A DNA stretch of 64,000 bases from Candidatus Gerdarchaeota archaeon (GCA_016840945.1 JAEORJ010000005.1:1-64000), one strand, 5' to 3'. Counted from the stretch's first letter, positions 45,848-53,304 are shown. The notes: generated by a model not told the origin, from the sequence alone. Numbers and translations are program-made.

Positions 45848-46243
45848 TTGTCTAGTGCAAAATCAAAGAGAGGGCGATCGGTTAGAAAAGATTTGCGAGT
45901 GATTTATCCGGAATATTTTGATTCCAACCTCTCTATACGCATGGGTCGAAGAGTGCCCAAGAAACTTGCTTTCGAAGAACCAGAATTGAAAAGGGTAGCT
46001 TTAGCAGCGCAAAAAGCAGGTTATGAAGTTTTTATGGATTCGGAAAAACATTATTCAAAAACATGGTACAATCGAAATGGTAGATTTTTTATCAATAAAG
46101 ATGGATCAAAAGAAGAGCAATTGAGGGAGATAGCTCGAAATCTATCGAAAGTCAACTTACCAAAACCAGCTGCTGCACAAAAGAAGCCTGACACTAAAAA
46201 GAAAACTAAGAAAGGTAGTGCTTATCGTCAAAAACCAAGGTAA
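45848..46243 (+). CDS. srp19: SRP19, signal recognition particle 19 kDa subunit
   Basis: 131 residues from TTG 45848; TTGAGGA (GAGG) lies 7-8 bases upstream, which supports this start. SRP19 binds the tips of SRP RNA helices 6 and 8 and lets SRP54 bind. Diagnostic blocks: LRVIYPEYFDSNLSIRMGRR and VPKKLAFEEPELKRVALAA. The C-terminal 30 residues are lysine-rich and disordered (KKPDTKKKTKKGSAYR), longer than the minimal archaeal form. It is followed by gar1 after 32 bases, and the pair likely forms one operon. A TATA-like AATATAAAAG is near 45781. Confidence 0.9.
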   Translation: MSSAKSKRGRSVRKDLRVIYPEYFDSNLSIRMGRRVPKKLAFEEPELKRVALAAQKAGYEVFMDSEKHYSKTWYNRNGRFFINKDGSKEEQLREIARNLSKVNLPKPAAAQKKPDTKKKTKKGSAYRQKPR

Positions 46244-46275
46244 GCTTTATTCTAATATTAAATGGTGTACTAATA

Positions 46276-46545
46276 ATGAAAAAACTTGGTAAAGTATCAA
46301 TTATCTCTAAGAAAGGGAATATCTTGATAAAATCTACAACAGGCCAAAGATTGGGTTCTCGAATTGTAAATCAACAATTAAAGTATGTGGGGAAGATAGT
46401 TGATATTATAGGCCCAACAAGTACCCCATATATCGTCGTAAACACTCGAGACGCTGAAGCACAAACAAAAGAAAACGAGCTCTTATATTTAGTTGATGCC
46501 CCAAAAACAAAATCGTCTACTCAAAGAAAAAGAACTCGTAATTAA
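46276..46545 (+). CDS. gar1: Gar1, H/ACA ribonucleoprotein subunit
   Basis: 89 residues. Gar1 binds Cbf5 in H/ACA RNPs and controls substrate loading for rRNA pseudouridylation. The small beta-barrel reads KLGKVSIISKKGNILIKST, SRIVNQQLKYVGKIVDIIGP and PYIVVNTRDAEAQTKENEL, followed by a basic tail (KTKSSTQRKRTRN). The srp19-gar1 order is frequent in archaea, and there tfb often follows; here tfb is absent and two micro-ORFs occupy that position. T-rich DNA (46548-46566) after the stop looks like a terminator. Confidence 0.88.
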   Translation: MKKLGKVSIISKKGNILIKSTTGQRLGSRIVNQQLKYVGKIVDIIGPTSTPYIVVNTRDAEAQTKENELLYLVDAPKTKSSTQRKRTRN

Positions 46546-46692
46546 TAATTCTTTTTTCTTCTTTTTTAGCTCATTTTTTCGAATTCATAGTAGCTTAATG
46601 TGACCTCTTTTTGAGTCCCAAAAAAGTGAATTCGTTTTATATATACTAATGATAGTATGTAAATCAAGAGTAAAACTCGGAGAAGAATAAAA
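46546..46692 (+). promoter_or_regulatory. gar1 terminator region and promoter of the micro-ORFs
   Basis: After gar1, TTCTTTTTTCTTCTTTTTTAG (46550-46570) is a likely terminator. TTATATATA (46637-46645) is a good TATA-like box; a start of transcription about 25 bases later would lie near 46668, 25 bases before the first micro-ORF, whose GGAG is at 46679-46682. Confidence 0.5.
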
Positions 46693-46782
46693 ATGAGAAA
46701 GCAAACACAAAAAATCAAACAAACAATCAAGAAGGATTACGAGCAAGCCAGAATTAAATTCGCTTTAATGACCGGCGCTTAA
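46693..46782 (+). CDS. micro-ORF 1, 29-residue basic peptide
   Basis: ATG 46693 to TAA 46782 gives MRKQTQKIKQ... ending ...FALMTGA. It is strongly basic and helical, with K/Q/R-rich heptad-like spacing. GGAG is 10 bases before ATG and a TATA box is 48 bases before it, so expression is plausible. Its C-terminus (LMTG-A) is shared with micro-ORF 2 and the charged helix KIKQxIKKD resembles KIQKRIKQD, so the two are paralogues. Nothing in known families is recognised. Roles could include leader peptide, RNA- or nucleoprotein-binding peptide, or toxin; all are guesses. Confidence 0.5.
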   Translation: MRKQTQKIKQTIKKDYEQARIKFALMTGA

Positions 46783-46784
46783 AG

Positions 46785-46800
46785 TGGTTAAAACTAACCA
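46785..46800. repeat. short hairpin between the two micro-ORFs
   Basis: TGGTTA and TAACCA form a 6-bp perfect stem around a 4-base AAAC loop just after the stop of micro-ORF 1. It may be a processing or attenuation element. Confidence 0.4.
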
Positions 46801-46863
46801 AAGAGAACAAATAGGCTGACCACTAATGAAGAAGAATAATAACAAACACAAAAGGTGAAAAAG

Positions 46864-46953
46864 TTGTTAGAAAGAAAGAAAATACAAAAGAGAATAAAAC
46901 AAGATAAAGAAGAAATACGAAGAAAGTATATCTTAATGACTGGTAGAGCTTAA
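46864..46953 (+). CDS. micro-ORF 2, 29-residue basic peptide
   Basis: TTG 46864 to TAA 46953 gives MLERKKIQKRIKQDKEE... ending ...YILMTGRA. GGTGA (46854-46858) lies 5 bases upstream. It has exactly the same length as micro-ORF 1 and shares its basic-helical body and LMTG-A ending. A ten-codon frame (46826-46857, MKKNNNKHKR) ends within the GGTGA and could couple translation, but I do not list it separately. The end of this ORF is inside a long inverted repeat (46946-46956 with 46988-46998). Confidence 0.5.
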   Translation: MLERKKIQKRIKQDKEEIRRKYILMTGRA

Positions 46954-46998
46954 GTTTGTGCATGACTGTCTACCAAAAATTCATATCAACTTAAGCTC
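46946..46998 (+). terminator. long-armed inverted repeat over the end of micro-ORF 2
   Basis: GAGCTTAAGTT (46946-46956) and AACTTAAGCTC (46988-46998) pair perfectly over 11 bases with a 31-base loop, followed by ATTTTTCTATTAT. The left arm contains the stop codon. It is likely a transcript 3' end or stability element. Confidence 0.55.
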
Positions 46999-47039
46999 AT
47001 TTTTCTATTATAAACCTGATAGTCAATTGTAAACGCGTT

Positions 47040-48056
47040 TTAATTACTATCATTTAGCGTATGATTCTGTGATCGTAACACGTTAGCTGCATCCTCACCC
47101 TTCTGATCGCTAGTAACAGTAGGTATTTGTTTTTGAACAAAATATATATCGATTAATTGTTGGAAGATCATGGCAGCTAGAATAAGAACACAGCCACCCC
47201 ATTGACGAGGGAGAAAATGTTCATGAACTAGAATAACAGCAAAAATAGCCCCAAAAACAGGTTCGGTAGCAAAGATGATTGCTACATGCGTGGGGGAAGT
47301 CTTCTTCTGGATATACGATTGGACAGATAAGATAAAAGCAGTAACTAAGGTGCCAGTGAATAGTAATGCAAAGATAACTTGATTAGTAAAATAACTGTGG
47401 GTGAAAGAAAAATTGTCATCCCAGAAAATTGCACTAGCAATCCAGGATAAAATTGCTGTGGTGCCAATTTGAGATGTTGCTAGAGTGCTAAAATGGATTT
47501 TCTCTATGGAACGATCAATGAAGATAATTTGAAAAGCAAAACCAAAAGCACAAACAAGCACTAGGAGATCACCTTTGATAGCAGCAAAGTCTAATTGTAG
47601 GTTTACAATTGAGAGAAGACCTAATCCGATAACTGCTATTAGTATTCCTAACCAAGATAATTTATGAGGAGTTTTTTTGAGTAATAAAGCAGAGAAAATG
47701 GGAACAAGAACAACGGATAAACCGGTTATAAAAGCAGCTTTACCAGGATCTGTACCAAGTTGGAGACCAAAGGTTTGAAATGAATAGCCAATGAAGAGGA
47801 AGAGACCAACCAAAACGCCACGCCAAATTTCTTTCCATTCGATACCAAATTTGATGAAACGATAAGCAAAAATTAGGAGTAAAAGAACAAAAGCAATAGA
47901 AAAGCGAAAAGCAAGGAAAATAAAGACATTGACAACTGCAACTGCTTTATCAACCATAACGAAGGAGGAGCCCCAAATAAGAGTAATTAGTAATAAACCA
48001 AAATCAGCAAGTAATCGCTGACCAAGAGTAGCTGTTTTTTCAGGCAAAGGCACCAA
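47040..48056 (-). CDS. EamA/DMT-family transporter
   Basis: 338 residues with ten predicted membrane segments, two EamA repeats of five: the first starts FGLLLITLIWGSSFVMVDKA (about 18-37), with AFRFSIAFVLLLLI and PIFSALLLKKTPHKLSWLG, and the second starts GDLLVLVCAFGFAFQIIFID, ending HVAIIFATEPVFGAIFAVIL. This family exports amino acids, nucleosides or drug-like metabolites; the substrate is unknown. The start is TTG 48056 or GTG 48053, with no clear ribosome site. The C-terminal 30 residues are hydrophilic and cytosolic. Its leader (48057 upward) has several hairpins. Confidence 0.88.
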   Translation of the reverse strand: MVPLPEKTATLGQRLLADFGLLLITLIWGSSFVMVDKAVAVVNVFIFLAFRFSIAFVLLLLIFAYRFIKFGIEWKEIWRGVLVGLFLFIGYSFQTFGLQLGTDPGKAAFITGLSVVLVPIFSALLLKKTPHKLSWLGILIAVIGLGLLSIVNLQLDFAAIKGDLLVLVCAFGFAFQIIFIDRSIEKIHFSTLATSQIGTTAILSWIASAIFWDDNFSFTHSYFTNQVIFALLFTGTLVTAFILSVQSYIQKKTSPTHVAIIFATEPVFGAIFAVILVHEHFLPRQWGGCVLILAAMIFQQLIDIYFVQKQIPTVTSDQKGEDAANVLRSQNHTLNDSN

Positions 48057-48108
48057 ACAAAAATAGTCAATAAGAGGTTTTGAAGGTTTTCCCCAAATTT
48101 TGGAAAAT

Positions 48109-48128
48109 GTCCCTCAGAGAAGAGGGAC
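48109..48128. repeat. hairpin GTCCCTC/GAGGGAC
   Basis: A perfect 7-bp stem with the 6-base loop AGAGAA. On the minus strand it lies in the leader of the eamA gene, about 53-72 bases before its start. Confidence 0.5.
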
Positions 48129-48165
48129 AAATAGTCCAAAAGAATATTTTAATACAGCTCAATTA

Positions 48166-48223
48166 CAGAGTTTGAGCGAATAATTCTTTTCCGGGGGGCG
48201 AAAAAGACCTATTTCAAACTCTG
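48166..48223. ncRNA. candidate structured RNA or riboswitch-like element
   Basis: CAGAGTTTGA (48166-48175) pairs perfectly with TCAAACTCTG (48214-48223). Inside, TCTTTT pairs with AAAAGA around CCGGGGGGCGA, one of the most G-rich runs in the intergenic DNA of this AT-rich window. A 58-base nested stem of this kind suggests a folded RNA. It is upstream of both eamA and the small protein gene. No known riboswitch consensus is recognised. Confidence 0.4.
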
Positions 48224-48403
48224 AACAAATCATTTGGTAGAACATCTTGCTTAAAAACTTCTTCTTGACACTTAAAAAAAAGTAAATTTAAGGCTGACAA
48301 AAAACTTCGAAAGTGAAGGAAATCTTATAAGAACATAATAAGAGTTCTTTTATATAAAATACTACAAATCTTACTAGAAACAGTAATTTGATAGGTGATT
48401 AAC

Positions 48404-48724
48404 ATGTCTGAACAAGCTGATTACTTTAGCAAATATATGGAAAAAGCAGCAGGGACACCAGAGCCAATCGTCAGGGGTGTTCTACTATTCTTCAAAAGTA
48501 CCTTTACAAACGAACAATTAGAATATTTTGAAAAATCAATTTCCAATTTAGATGTATATTCATTAGCTAACACTCAAAAATTCTTGAAAGCAAATGATGT
48601 AGGAGATGAAATCTCGCGCCAAATCATCCAACTTCTCAATAAGAAATTTAAAGAAGCCATTGAGAAAAAAGCCATTACAGAAAAGAAGCTAGATTTCATT
48701 CGTAGTGTTAAGAAGAAGCATTAG
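48404..48724 (+). CDS. small helical protein of unknown function
   Basis: 106 residues from ATG 48404; GGTGAT lies just before and a TATA-like box about 50 bases upstream. The protein is mostly helical: SEQADYFSKYMEKAAG, then a segment with EPIVRGVLLFFKSTFTNEQLEYFEKS, and a basic C-terminal helix (LLNKKFKEAIEKKAIT ... SVKKKH). No membrane segment or known motif is seen. Good start signals suggest strong expression. It could be a nucleic-acid or protein-binding adaptor; function unknown. Confidence 0.75.
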   Translation: MSEQADYFSKYMEKAAGTPEPIVRGVLLFFKSTFTNEQLEYFEKSISNLDVYSLANTQKFLKANDVGDEISRQIIQLLNKKFKEAIEKKAITEKKLDFIRSVKKKH

Positions 48725-48740
48725 TTGCTTTTAATTAATC

Positions 48741-48768
48741 GAAGAGTCGAATGTTACTTTCACTCTTC
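48741..48768 (+). terminator. hairpin after the small helical protein gene
   Basis: GAAGAGT and ACTCTTC form a 7-bp stem with a 14-base loop, followed by TTATTTTCTCTCTCATTTTAATTTTT in the plus direction. Confidence 0.55.
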
Positions 48769-48805
48769 TTATTTTCTCTCTCATTTTAATTTTTTATAAA
48801 AAGAT

Positions 48806-48827
48806 AGAATAGCTTATTTGCTATTCT
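48806..48827 (-). terminator. hairpin at the end of the minus-strand helical protein gene
   Basis: AGAATAGC and GCTATTCT form an 8-bp stem with loop TTATTT that includes the stop codon of the minus-strand gene (48821-48823); T-rich DNA follows on that strand. Confidence 0.55.
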
Positions 48828-49960
48828 TCTGCTTCTTCGGTTGTTTCTGGGAAGAGCCCATTATCCTTCAATTCTTTTCTTAAATTAAATTCTGCCCAAA
48901 AACAATACTTGAATGATCGTATTGGTATTTGTTCTTCTTTTCCGTTCGCTATCTTCTTTATCATGAAAAGTTCTTTCCACCCTGGCACCAACTCCGGGCT
49001 TTTGAAATTATAATCAAATTTTTCTTTGGCAAAATGCTTGGCGATTGACCAGAGTATTAATCTAGCAGCAAAGTCGTTATCTTGATGTTTTAGTATTTCT
49101 GATAATGCTTTTCGTTTATCTTTATCCTTTGCAAATGATGTTACATATTTTTGGGTTATTGAAAGAATCTCAAGATATTGTGCATTTTCTTCTATGAGAA
49201 CTGTCTTTCTTAGTCGATGAACGTTATTTATAATATGCAAATAAAATGTCTTTAAATCATTTTCACTTTTCTTTGGCTTTGGTGATAAAAGGTGCCAATT
49301 GATTAGTTCATTTTCTGCTTTACAGATTTCGAATAATTTTATTGTTCTATCATAATTGAATCGTTTATTTATCTCATCTAGTAATCGTTCAGTGAATTTA
49401 CGGCCATTTTTTCTACATACTGAGCGAAAGACTGCCAAAATGTACCCTCTTCTTTTTCTGGGAGTTAATTTTTTGTTTCCTTGCTCAACTGTTTCTTTCT
49501 CTATTTTAGCGATTATCCTATTAGTATAGTCCTCTACTTCTAACACTAGTTCTGCAGGGAAGAAGTCTCGCAATAAATCAAAATCCTCTTTTAATGCTAT
49601 GGCTGTTCTATCATTCTTACGCATGTATTCTAACATACCATAGAAACTTCGGTCCTTTTGCTCTTTCTTAAGGATCCTTTGCAAATTATCTTTAGAAATA
49701 TATGATCCTAGTTGTATCTTGGATCGATATGGTCTCACTGTTCGATCAGTTTTTGTGAAACTAACAATTTCAGCAGCGATTTCTTCCTCTTGGATATTAT
49801 TATGTTCTATCTGGTTTTGTGGTAAGTTTATGATATTCTGTTTTGAGAAATCAATCCCAATAGGCATTCTCGTTGTTGGATAGTTTTCTTGTGAATAATC
49901 AATTCTATTTTTTGACATTATTTTTTTCAACCTTTTATTTTTCCTTAATCTATTATTCAC
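48821..49960 (-). CDS. helical protein with possible cyclin-like (TFIIB-core-like) repeats
   Basis: 379 residues. The N-terminal 100 residues are polar and low in structure. Residues about 115-215 read like a TFIIB/cyclin fold: FFPAELVLEVEDYTNRIIAKIE, then RKRRGYILAVFRSVCRKNGR (compare the TFIIB helix AAALYIACR), KFTERLLDEINKRFNY and TIKLFEICK. A second helical bundle follows (235-340). There is no N-terminal zinc ribbon, so it is not an ordinary TFB. The similarity is from pattern only. It may be a divergent transcription factor, a cyclin-like adaptor or simply an unrelated all-helical protein. It is strand-opposed to its neighbours. Confidence 0.6.
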   Translation of the reverse strand: MNNRLRKNKRLKKIMSKNRIDYSQENYPTTRMPIGIDFSKQNIINLPQNQIEHNNIQEEEIAAEIVSFTKTDRTVRPYRSKIQLGSYISKDNLQRILKKEQKDRSFYGMLEYMRKNDRTAIALKEDFDLLRDFFPAELVLEVEDYTNRIIAKIEKETVEQGNKKLTPRKRRGYILAVFRSVCRKNGRKFTERLLDEINKRFNYDRTIKLFEICKAENELINWHLLSPKPKKSENDLKTFYLHIINNVHRLRKTVLIEENAQYLEILSITQKYVTSFAKDKDKRKALSEILKHQDNDFAARLILWSIAKHFAKEKFDYNFKSPELVPGWKELFMIKKIANGKEEQIPIRSFKYCFWAEFNLRKELKDNGLFPETTEEAEE

Positions 49961-50420
49961 TACAAATTATCTTAAGCATTGTCAACAGAAAAATAATCTT
50001 CCTTCTTTTTGTCTCTAAGTCACTTTAATACCATTTAATTATAAAAAACGTTTTTTGTCGACTTCTTTTTCCTTTTCGTCCTATTTTCAGTTTTATAACA
50101 TCCAAATGAAATCTCTCCAAGCTCAACATTATTCTGTAAATTTTTAAGACAAATAAAATTGTGACTATATAGAAAAAAAATGTTGCACTTTACCCTAAAA
50201 TATCATTCAATCAATAAAAACAAATATTGAGCGTCTATTTGGTAACCTTTTCATCAATTAATTTACAGTATTTTTTGTATAAAAAGCACTAAATAAACTA
50301 TTTTTTGCTTCAAATAAATGTAAAAATAGTTATACTGCTATATAATAGAAGGATAATAGGTTGTAAATTATTCCTTAGAATTAAAACTCCATGATTGTAG
50401 TATACTCGGTGAAGCAAGCA
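49961..50420. promoter_or_regulatory. 460-base AT-rich divergent region
   Basis: No gene is seen. The perfect palindrome AAAAAACGTTTTTT (50043-50056) is directly followed by the palindrome GTCGAC (50057-50062). A TATA-like CTATATAATA near 50338 would serve the plus-strand membrane gene. Confidence 0.4.
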
Positions 50421-51314
50421 ATGAAACTAAGATTATTTGGCAAAATATATTTTTCAATTATTAGTTGTATAGAATTGACTTTAGCTATCTTATTTCTAGT
50501 GTTACCTTTTTATTCGGTGACAACCTTGGATCTTTTTATTGGTTATACTACCTTTTTTGGTTGGCTCTTAGCGGCTCTCTCTATTTTCATTGCTGTTACC
50601 TTTCTTTTTTTATTCCTTTCAACATTCGCGTTTCACAGTGAACGAATGGCTAGTTTTTTCAATTCTGAATGGAATGTTAGAATCATCTCTTTTGTAGGTT
50701 TCTTCTTAATTTATCTTCAAATTGTTGGCTTAGCGATAACTCAAATATACTATGCAATCTTTGACATTGAAAACCCCTATTATGTCCTATTGATTGTTAT
50801 TTTAAGCGTTTTATTGCCAGCTTTTCTCTACTTCATCGCTAATTTTGAGGAGTCCCCTTCAAGAATATATGCCCTTTCAAGAGATGCCCCTCTTAGAATA
50901 AAACTATTAGCAATTTGGTTGATCTTTCTAACTGGTACAATGCAGATCTTATCTGTTCAATGGGAAATTCTCATCATTGGTTTGTTATTATTGGTTGCTG
51001 CATACCTTTTCTTCTTTCTTAATCGCTCAGCTATTGCTGTGGTCCCATCAATATTGTTGATTCATGTATTATTCAGTATTATAACAAGTGTCATTTCATT
51101 CCTTTATATTGATGAGTTTCTTGTAATATTAGCTACTAATGGATTAATAACTACTAAACCAATTGCTTATCTCTTTAGTGTTATGATATTGATTATTCCA
51201 GGATTAATCTCTTTAATACTTGGTCAATCAATCTTACGAAAGTGGGTTTTTGGTTGGATAAAAAACGTTCAACCTGATATTGAGATGGAAATACATCTTG
51301 AACTAGATGAATAA
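50421..51314 (+). CDS. multi-pass membrane protein of unknown function
   Basis: 297 residues from ATG 50421, chosen because GGTGA is 11 bases upstream; ATG 50391 would add ten residues. About eight hydrophobic helices can be read, with short polar loops and a central cytosolic loop (FEESPSRIYALSRDAPLRIK). The C-terminus is acidic (QPDIEMEIHLELDE). No transport or enzyme motif is recognised. It is convergent with a cysteine-rich membrane protein gene. Confidence 0.65.
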   Translation: MKLRLFGKIYFSIISCIELTLAILFLVLPFYSVTTLDLFIGYTTFFGWLLAALSIFIAVTFLFLFLSTFAFHSERMASFFNSEWNVRIISFVGFFLIYLQIVGLAITQIYYAIFDIENPYYVLLIVILSVLLPAFLYFIANFEESPSRIYALSRDAPLRIKLLAIWLIFLTGTMQILSVQWEILIIGLLLLVAAYLFFFLNRSAIAVVPSILLIHVLFSIITSVISFLYIDEFLVILATNGLITTKPIAYLFSVMILIIPGLISLILGQSILRKWVFGWIKNVQPDIEMEIHLELDE

Positions 51315-51336
51315 ATTTTTCCTACTAATTTTTTAA

Positions 51337-52023
51337 TTATTTCAGCTCTACACCGCAATTTGGGCAAAAATCAGTTCCTTCTTTGAAAGGTGATTTACAA
51401 TAGGGACAAATCCCTTCACTCAAAAGTTGACTTCTATCAGGTTCTGTTTCTGTTGTTCCTATCTCCTCTAAGTTATATCCCTGCTTTTGGAGTATCAATC
51501 CCTTATTAATAACATAATCTCTTTCTATGAAATAATTGGGATTTCTTTCTATCATTTCTTTTATCATTTCAGCAGGAATCTTTGAATTATTATTTAACCA
51601 CCATAAACTAACCTTTTCCTTATCATAGATAAGTTTCATGAGCTTTTCTTCTTCTTTGCTAAAATCAATTTTCTCTTTACTTTTCTGCTCCATTCTTTTA
51701 TCGAAATTTTTTCTGGTTTGTCTTTCTTGGTTAGTATAAGTCCCTTCTTGTCCACACCCAATGCAAGTCAAATCTCCTTCAGCAGTATTATCTCTATCCA
51801 TTAAGCTAATACAACATGTGATATCTGAGCAACAACATTGATTACAAGTGAAACAATCCAAACATTCGCAACAACAATAAACAGTATCTGAGAAAGATGA
51901 TTTTAAATCAGGATTAGTATTTAGTGCTTTTCTTTTTCTGAAATATTGAATTAGAAAACGTATAGTATTGATAATAACAAGTGGTATAAAAATAACAATT
52001 ACCAGAACTGTTATCCCGTGCAT
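51337..52023 (-). CDS. single-pass membrane protein with cysteine cluster and zinc ribbon
   Basis: 228 residues. One membrane segment (HGITVLVIVIFIPLVIIN, 2-25), then a dense cysteine run within residues 49-72 (CCCECLDCFTCNQCCC and DITCC), a CIGCG motif (near 86), a charged helical segment (K/E-rich, 95-140) with a winged-helix-like stretch (IPAEMIKEMIERNPNYFIER), and a C-terminal zinc ribbon CPYC...CPNCG (near 206-224). The ends are clear; the Cys cluster could bind Zn, Fe-S or be palmitoylated. I know of no named family. It is probably a membrane-tethered regulator. Confidence 0.7.
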   Translation of the reverse strand: MHGITVLVIVIFIPLVIINTIRFLIQYFRKRKALNTNPDLKSSFSDTVYCCCECLDCFTCNQCCCSDITCCISLMDRDNTAEGDLTCIGCGQEGTYTNQERQTRKNFDKRMEQKSKEKIDFSKEEEKLMKLIYDKEKVSLWWLNNNSKIPAEMIKEMIERNPNYFIERDYVINKGLILQKQGYNLEEIGTTETEPDRSQLLSEGICPYCKSPFKEGTDFCPNCGVELK

Positions 52024-52131
52024 AAATTATCTCCCTCAACTTATAACAAATAGTAATTTATTATATAAATTATCTGAAGAAAATTAGCTTAAAATGGAAA
52101 AAAGAAGAATTGAAGTGTTTCACTTCAACAA

Positions 52132-53115
52132 CTAATCTTTAAGTCTTGGGTCCATAGCATCTCTTAGCGCATCACCAACAATATTGAAAGCCAGCACTAA
52201 GAAGAAAATACAGAAACCTGCAACAAATACCTGTTCTGGAAATAACCGTAGATTATCAACACCATCGTTTACGATACGACCCCAAGACACTGTTTGTGGA
52301 TCACCAAAACCAAGATAGGTCAAACCAGCTTCTGAAAGGATATTACCACCAATCTCAAGCGTTGTTAAAACGATAATTGGTGCTAGGATATTGGGTAGGA
52401 TATGTTTTGTTATTATTCGCCAATCACTAGCACCTAGGCAAATAGCTGCTTGGGCATACTCTAGTGTCATAACTCGTTTAACTTCAGCAACCACTAACCT
52501 AGTAATGCCTGCCCAACCGAAAAATCCCAGTACAGTGATCATTATTGTAATATGGCTAACATCTTGCAAGACAGCTATGCGCCCTGATCGGAGAAAAGAC
52601 ACTGCAACAATTGCAATTAGTAGGAAAGGCACTGCTAGAAACATATCTGTTATTCGCATAATTACTTCTTCAGTAAATCCTCGGTAATAGCCTGCCAAAG
52701 CGCCTAGAACAACACCAATAATTGTGGAGACCAAAGATGCTACAACGCCTACAATCAAGCTAATTTGTGCCCCCCACACAATTCTAGATAGGGTATCTCT
52801 ACCAAGGGTATCAGTTCCTATCGGATACCGAAGACTTGGTCGCTCGTCAGCACCACCGCCACCATACTTGTCAAATAATGGGGCATTATCTGTTGGTGCA
52901 AATGGCGAAATAACCGGTGCAAGAATAGCTATAACAGTAACTACGATAATAACAAAGAAGCCATAAATTGCTAATTTGTTTTTCTTAAAACGACGCCAAA
53001 CAAGTGACCAATGGGAGGGTGATTTTACACCTGCATCAGTATCAGCATCACCTATTCTTATTAATTCGGCAGTTGTTTTTTTCTCCTTTTTAACTTCACT
53101 GGAACTAGTAACCAT
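52132..53115 (-). CDS. DppC/OppC-type ABC peptide transporter permease
   Basis: 327 residues with about six membrane segments. Signature blocks: SLVWRRFKKNKLAIYGFF at the N-terminus, YPIGTDTLGRDTLSRIVWGA, and the EAA-type loop for ATPase docking with ASDWRIITKHILPNILAPI, then GNILSEAGLTYLGFG and the ending GDALRDAMDPRLKD. It belongs to dipeptide/oligopeptide importers. Unusually, no DppB, solute-binding protein or ATPase gene is adjacent, so it is an orphan in this window. It is divergent from the thermosome gene. Confidence 0.9.
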   Translation of the reverse strand: MVTSSSEVKKEKKTTAELIRIGDADTDAGVKSPSHWSLVWRRFKKNKLAIYGFFVIIVVTVIAILAPVISPFAPTDNAPLFDKYGGGGADERPSLRYPIGTDTLGRDTLSRIVWGAQISLIVGVVASLVSTIIGVVLGALAGYYRGFTEEVIMRITDMFLAVPFLLIAIVAVSFLRSGRIAVLQDVSHITIMITVLGFFGWAGITRLVVAEVKRVMTLEYAQAAICLGASDWRIITKHILPNILAPIIVLTTLEIGGNILSEAGLTYLGFGDPQTVSWGRIVNDGVDNLRLFPEQVFVAGFCIFFLVLAFNIVGDALRDAMDPRLKD

Positions 53116-53284
53116 CTTCTACCATTCTGATCAAATAATATTTTTAATCATTCAATTATTTTCGAGTACAAGTTAAAAACTTAATTCTTTAAATGAGATT
53201 TTTTAGCTTAACATTAATTTTATTTAATGGCAATATTTCTCTCTCTATCTTTACCTTCTTTCGAATAGAATAGTATCCGTAAGC

Positions 53285-53304
53285 TTTAAATATCAGTATA
53301 AATC
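53285..53304 (+). promoter_or_regulatory. thermosome promoter candidate
   Basis: TTTAAATA (53285-53292) preceded by AAGC fits BRE/TATA, and GTATAAAT (53297-53304) is a second candidate. Either would start transcription 50-60 bases before ATG 53379, whose GGAG is at 53367-53370. Confidence 0.4.

Larger units (their letters stand above)
48057..48403. promoter_or_regulatory. 347-base divergent region with several hairpins and a G-rich structured element
   Basis: No convincing protein gene here. Three inverted repeats lie on the eamA side: TTTTCC/GGAAAA (around 48088-48106), GTCCCTC/GAGGGAC (48109-48128) and the larger 48166-48223 element. On the plus side, TTTATATAAAA (near 48350) is a TATA-like box and GGTGAT precedes ATG 48404. 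The clustering of stems is unusual for this window. Confidence 0.5.

Noticed and set aside
46826..46857. Ten-codon frame MKKNNNKHKR between the micro-ORFs
   Set aside because: Too short and low in complexity to support alone; noted only as possible coupling to micro-ORF 2.
48108..48176. 22-codon frame starting MSLREEG
   Set aside because: It has no ribosome site, runs through a hairpin arm and has no likeness to neighbours. It is probably chance.
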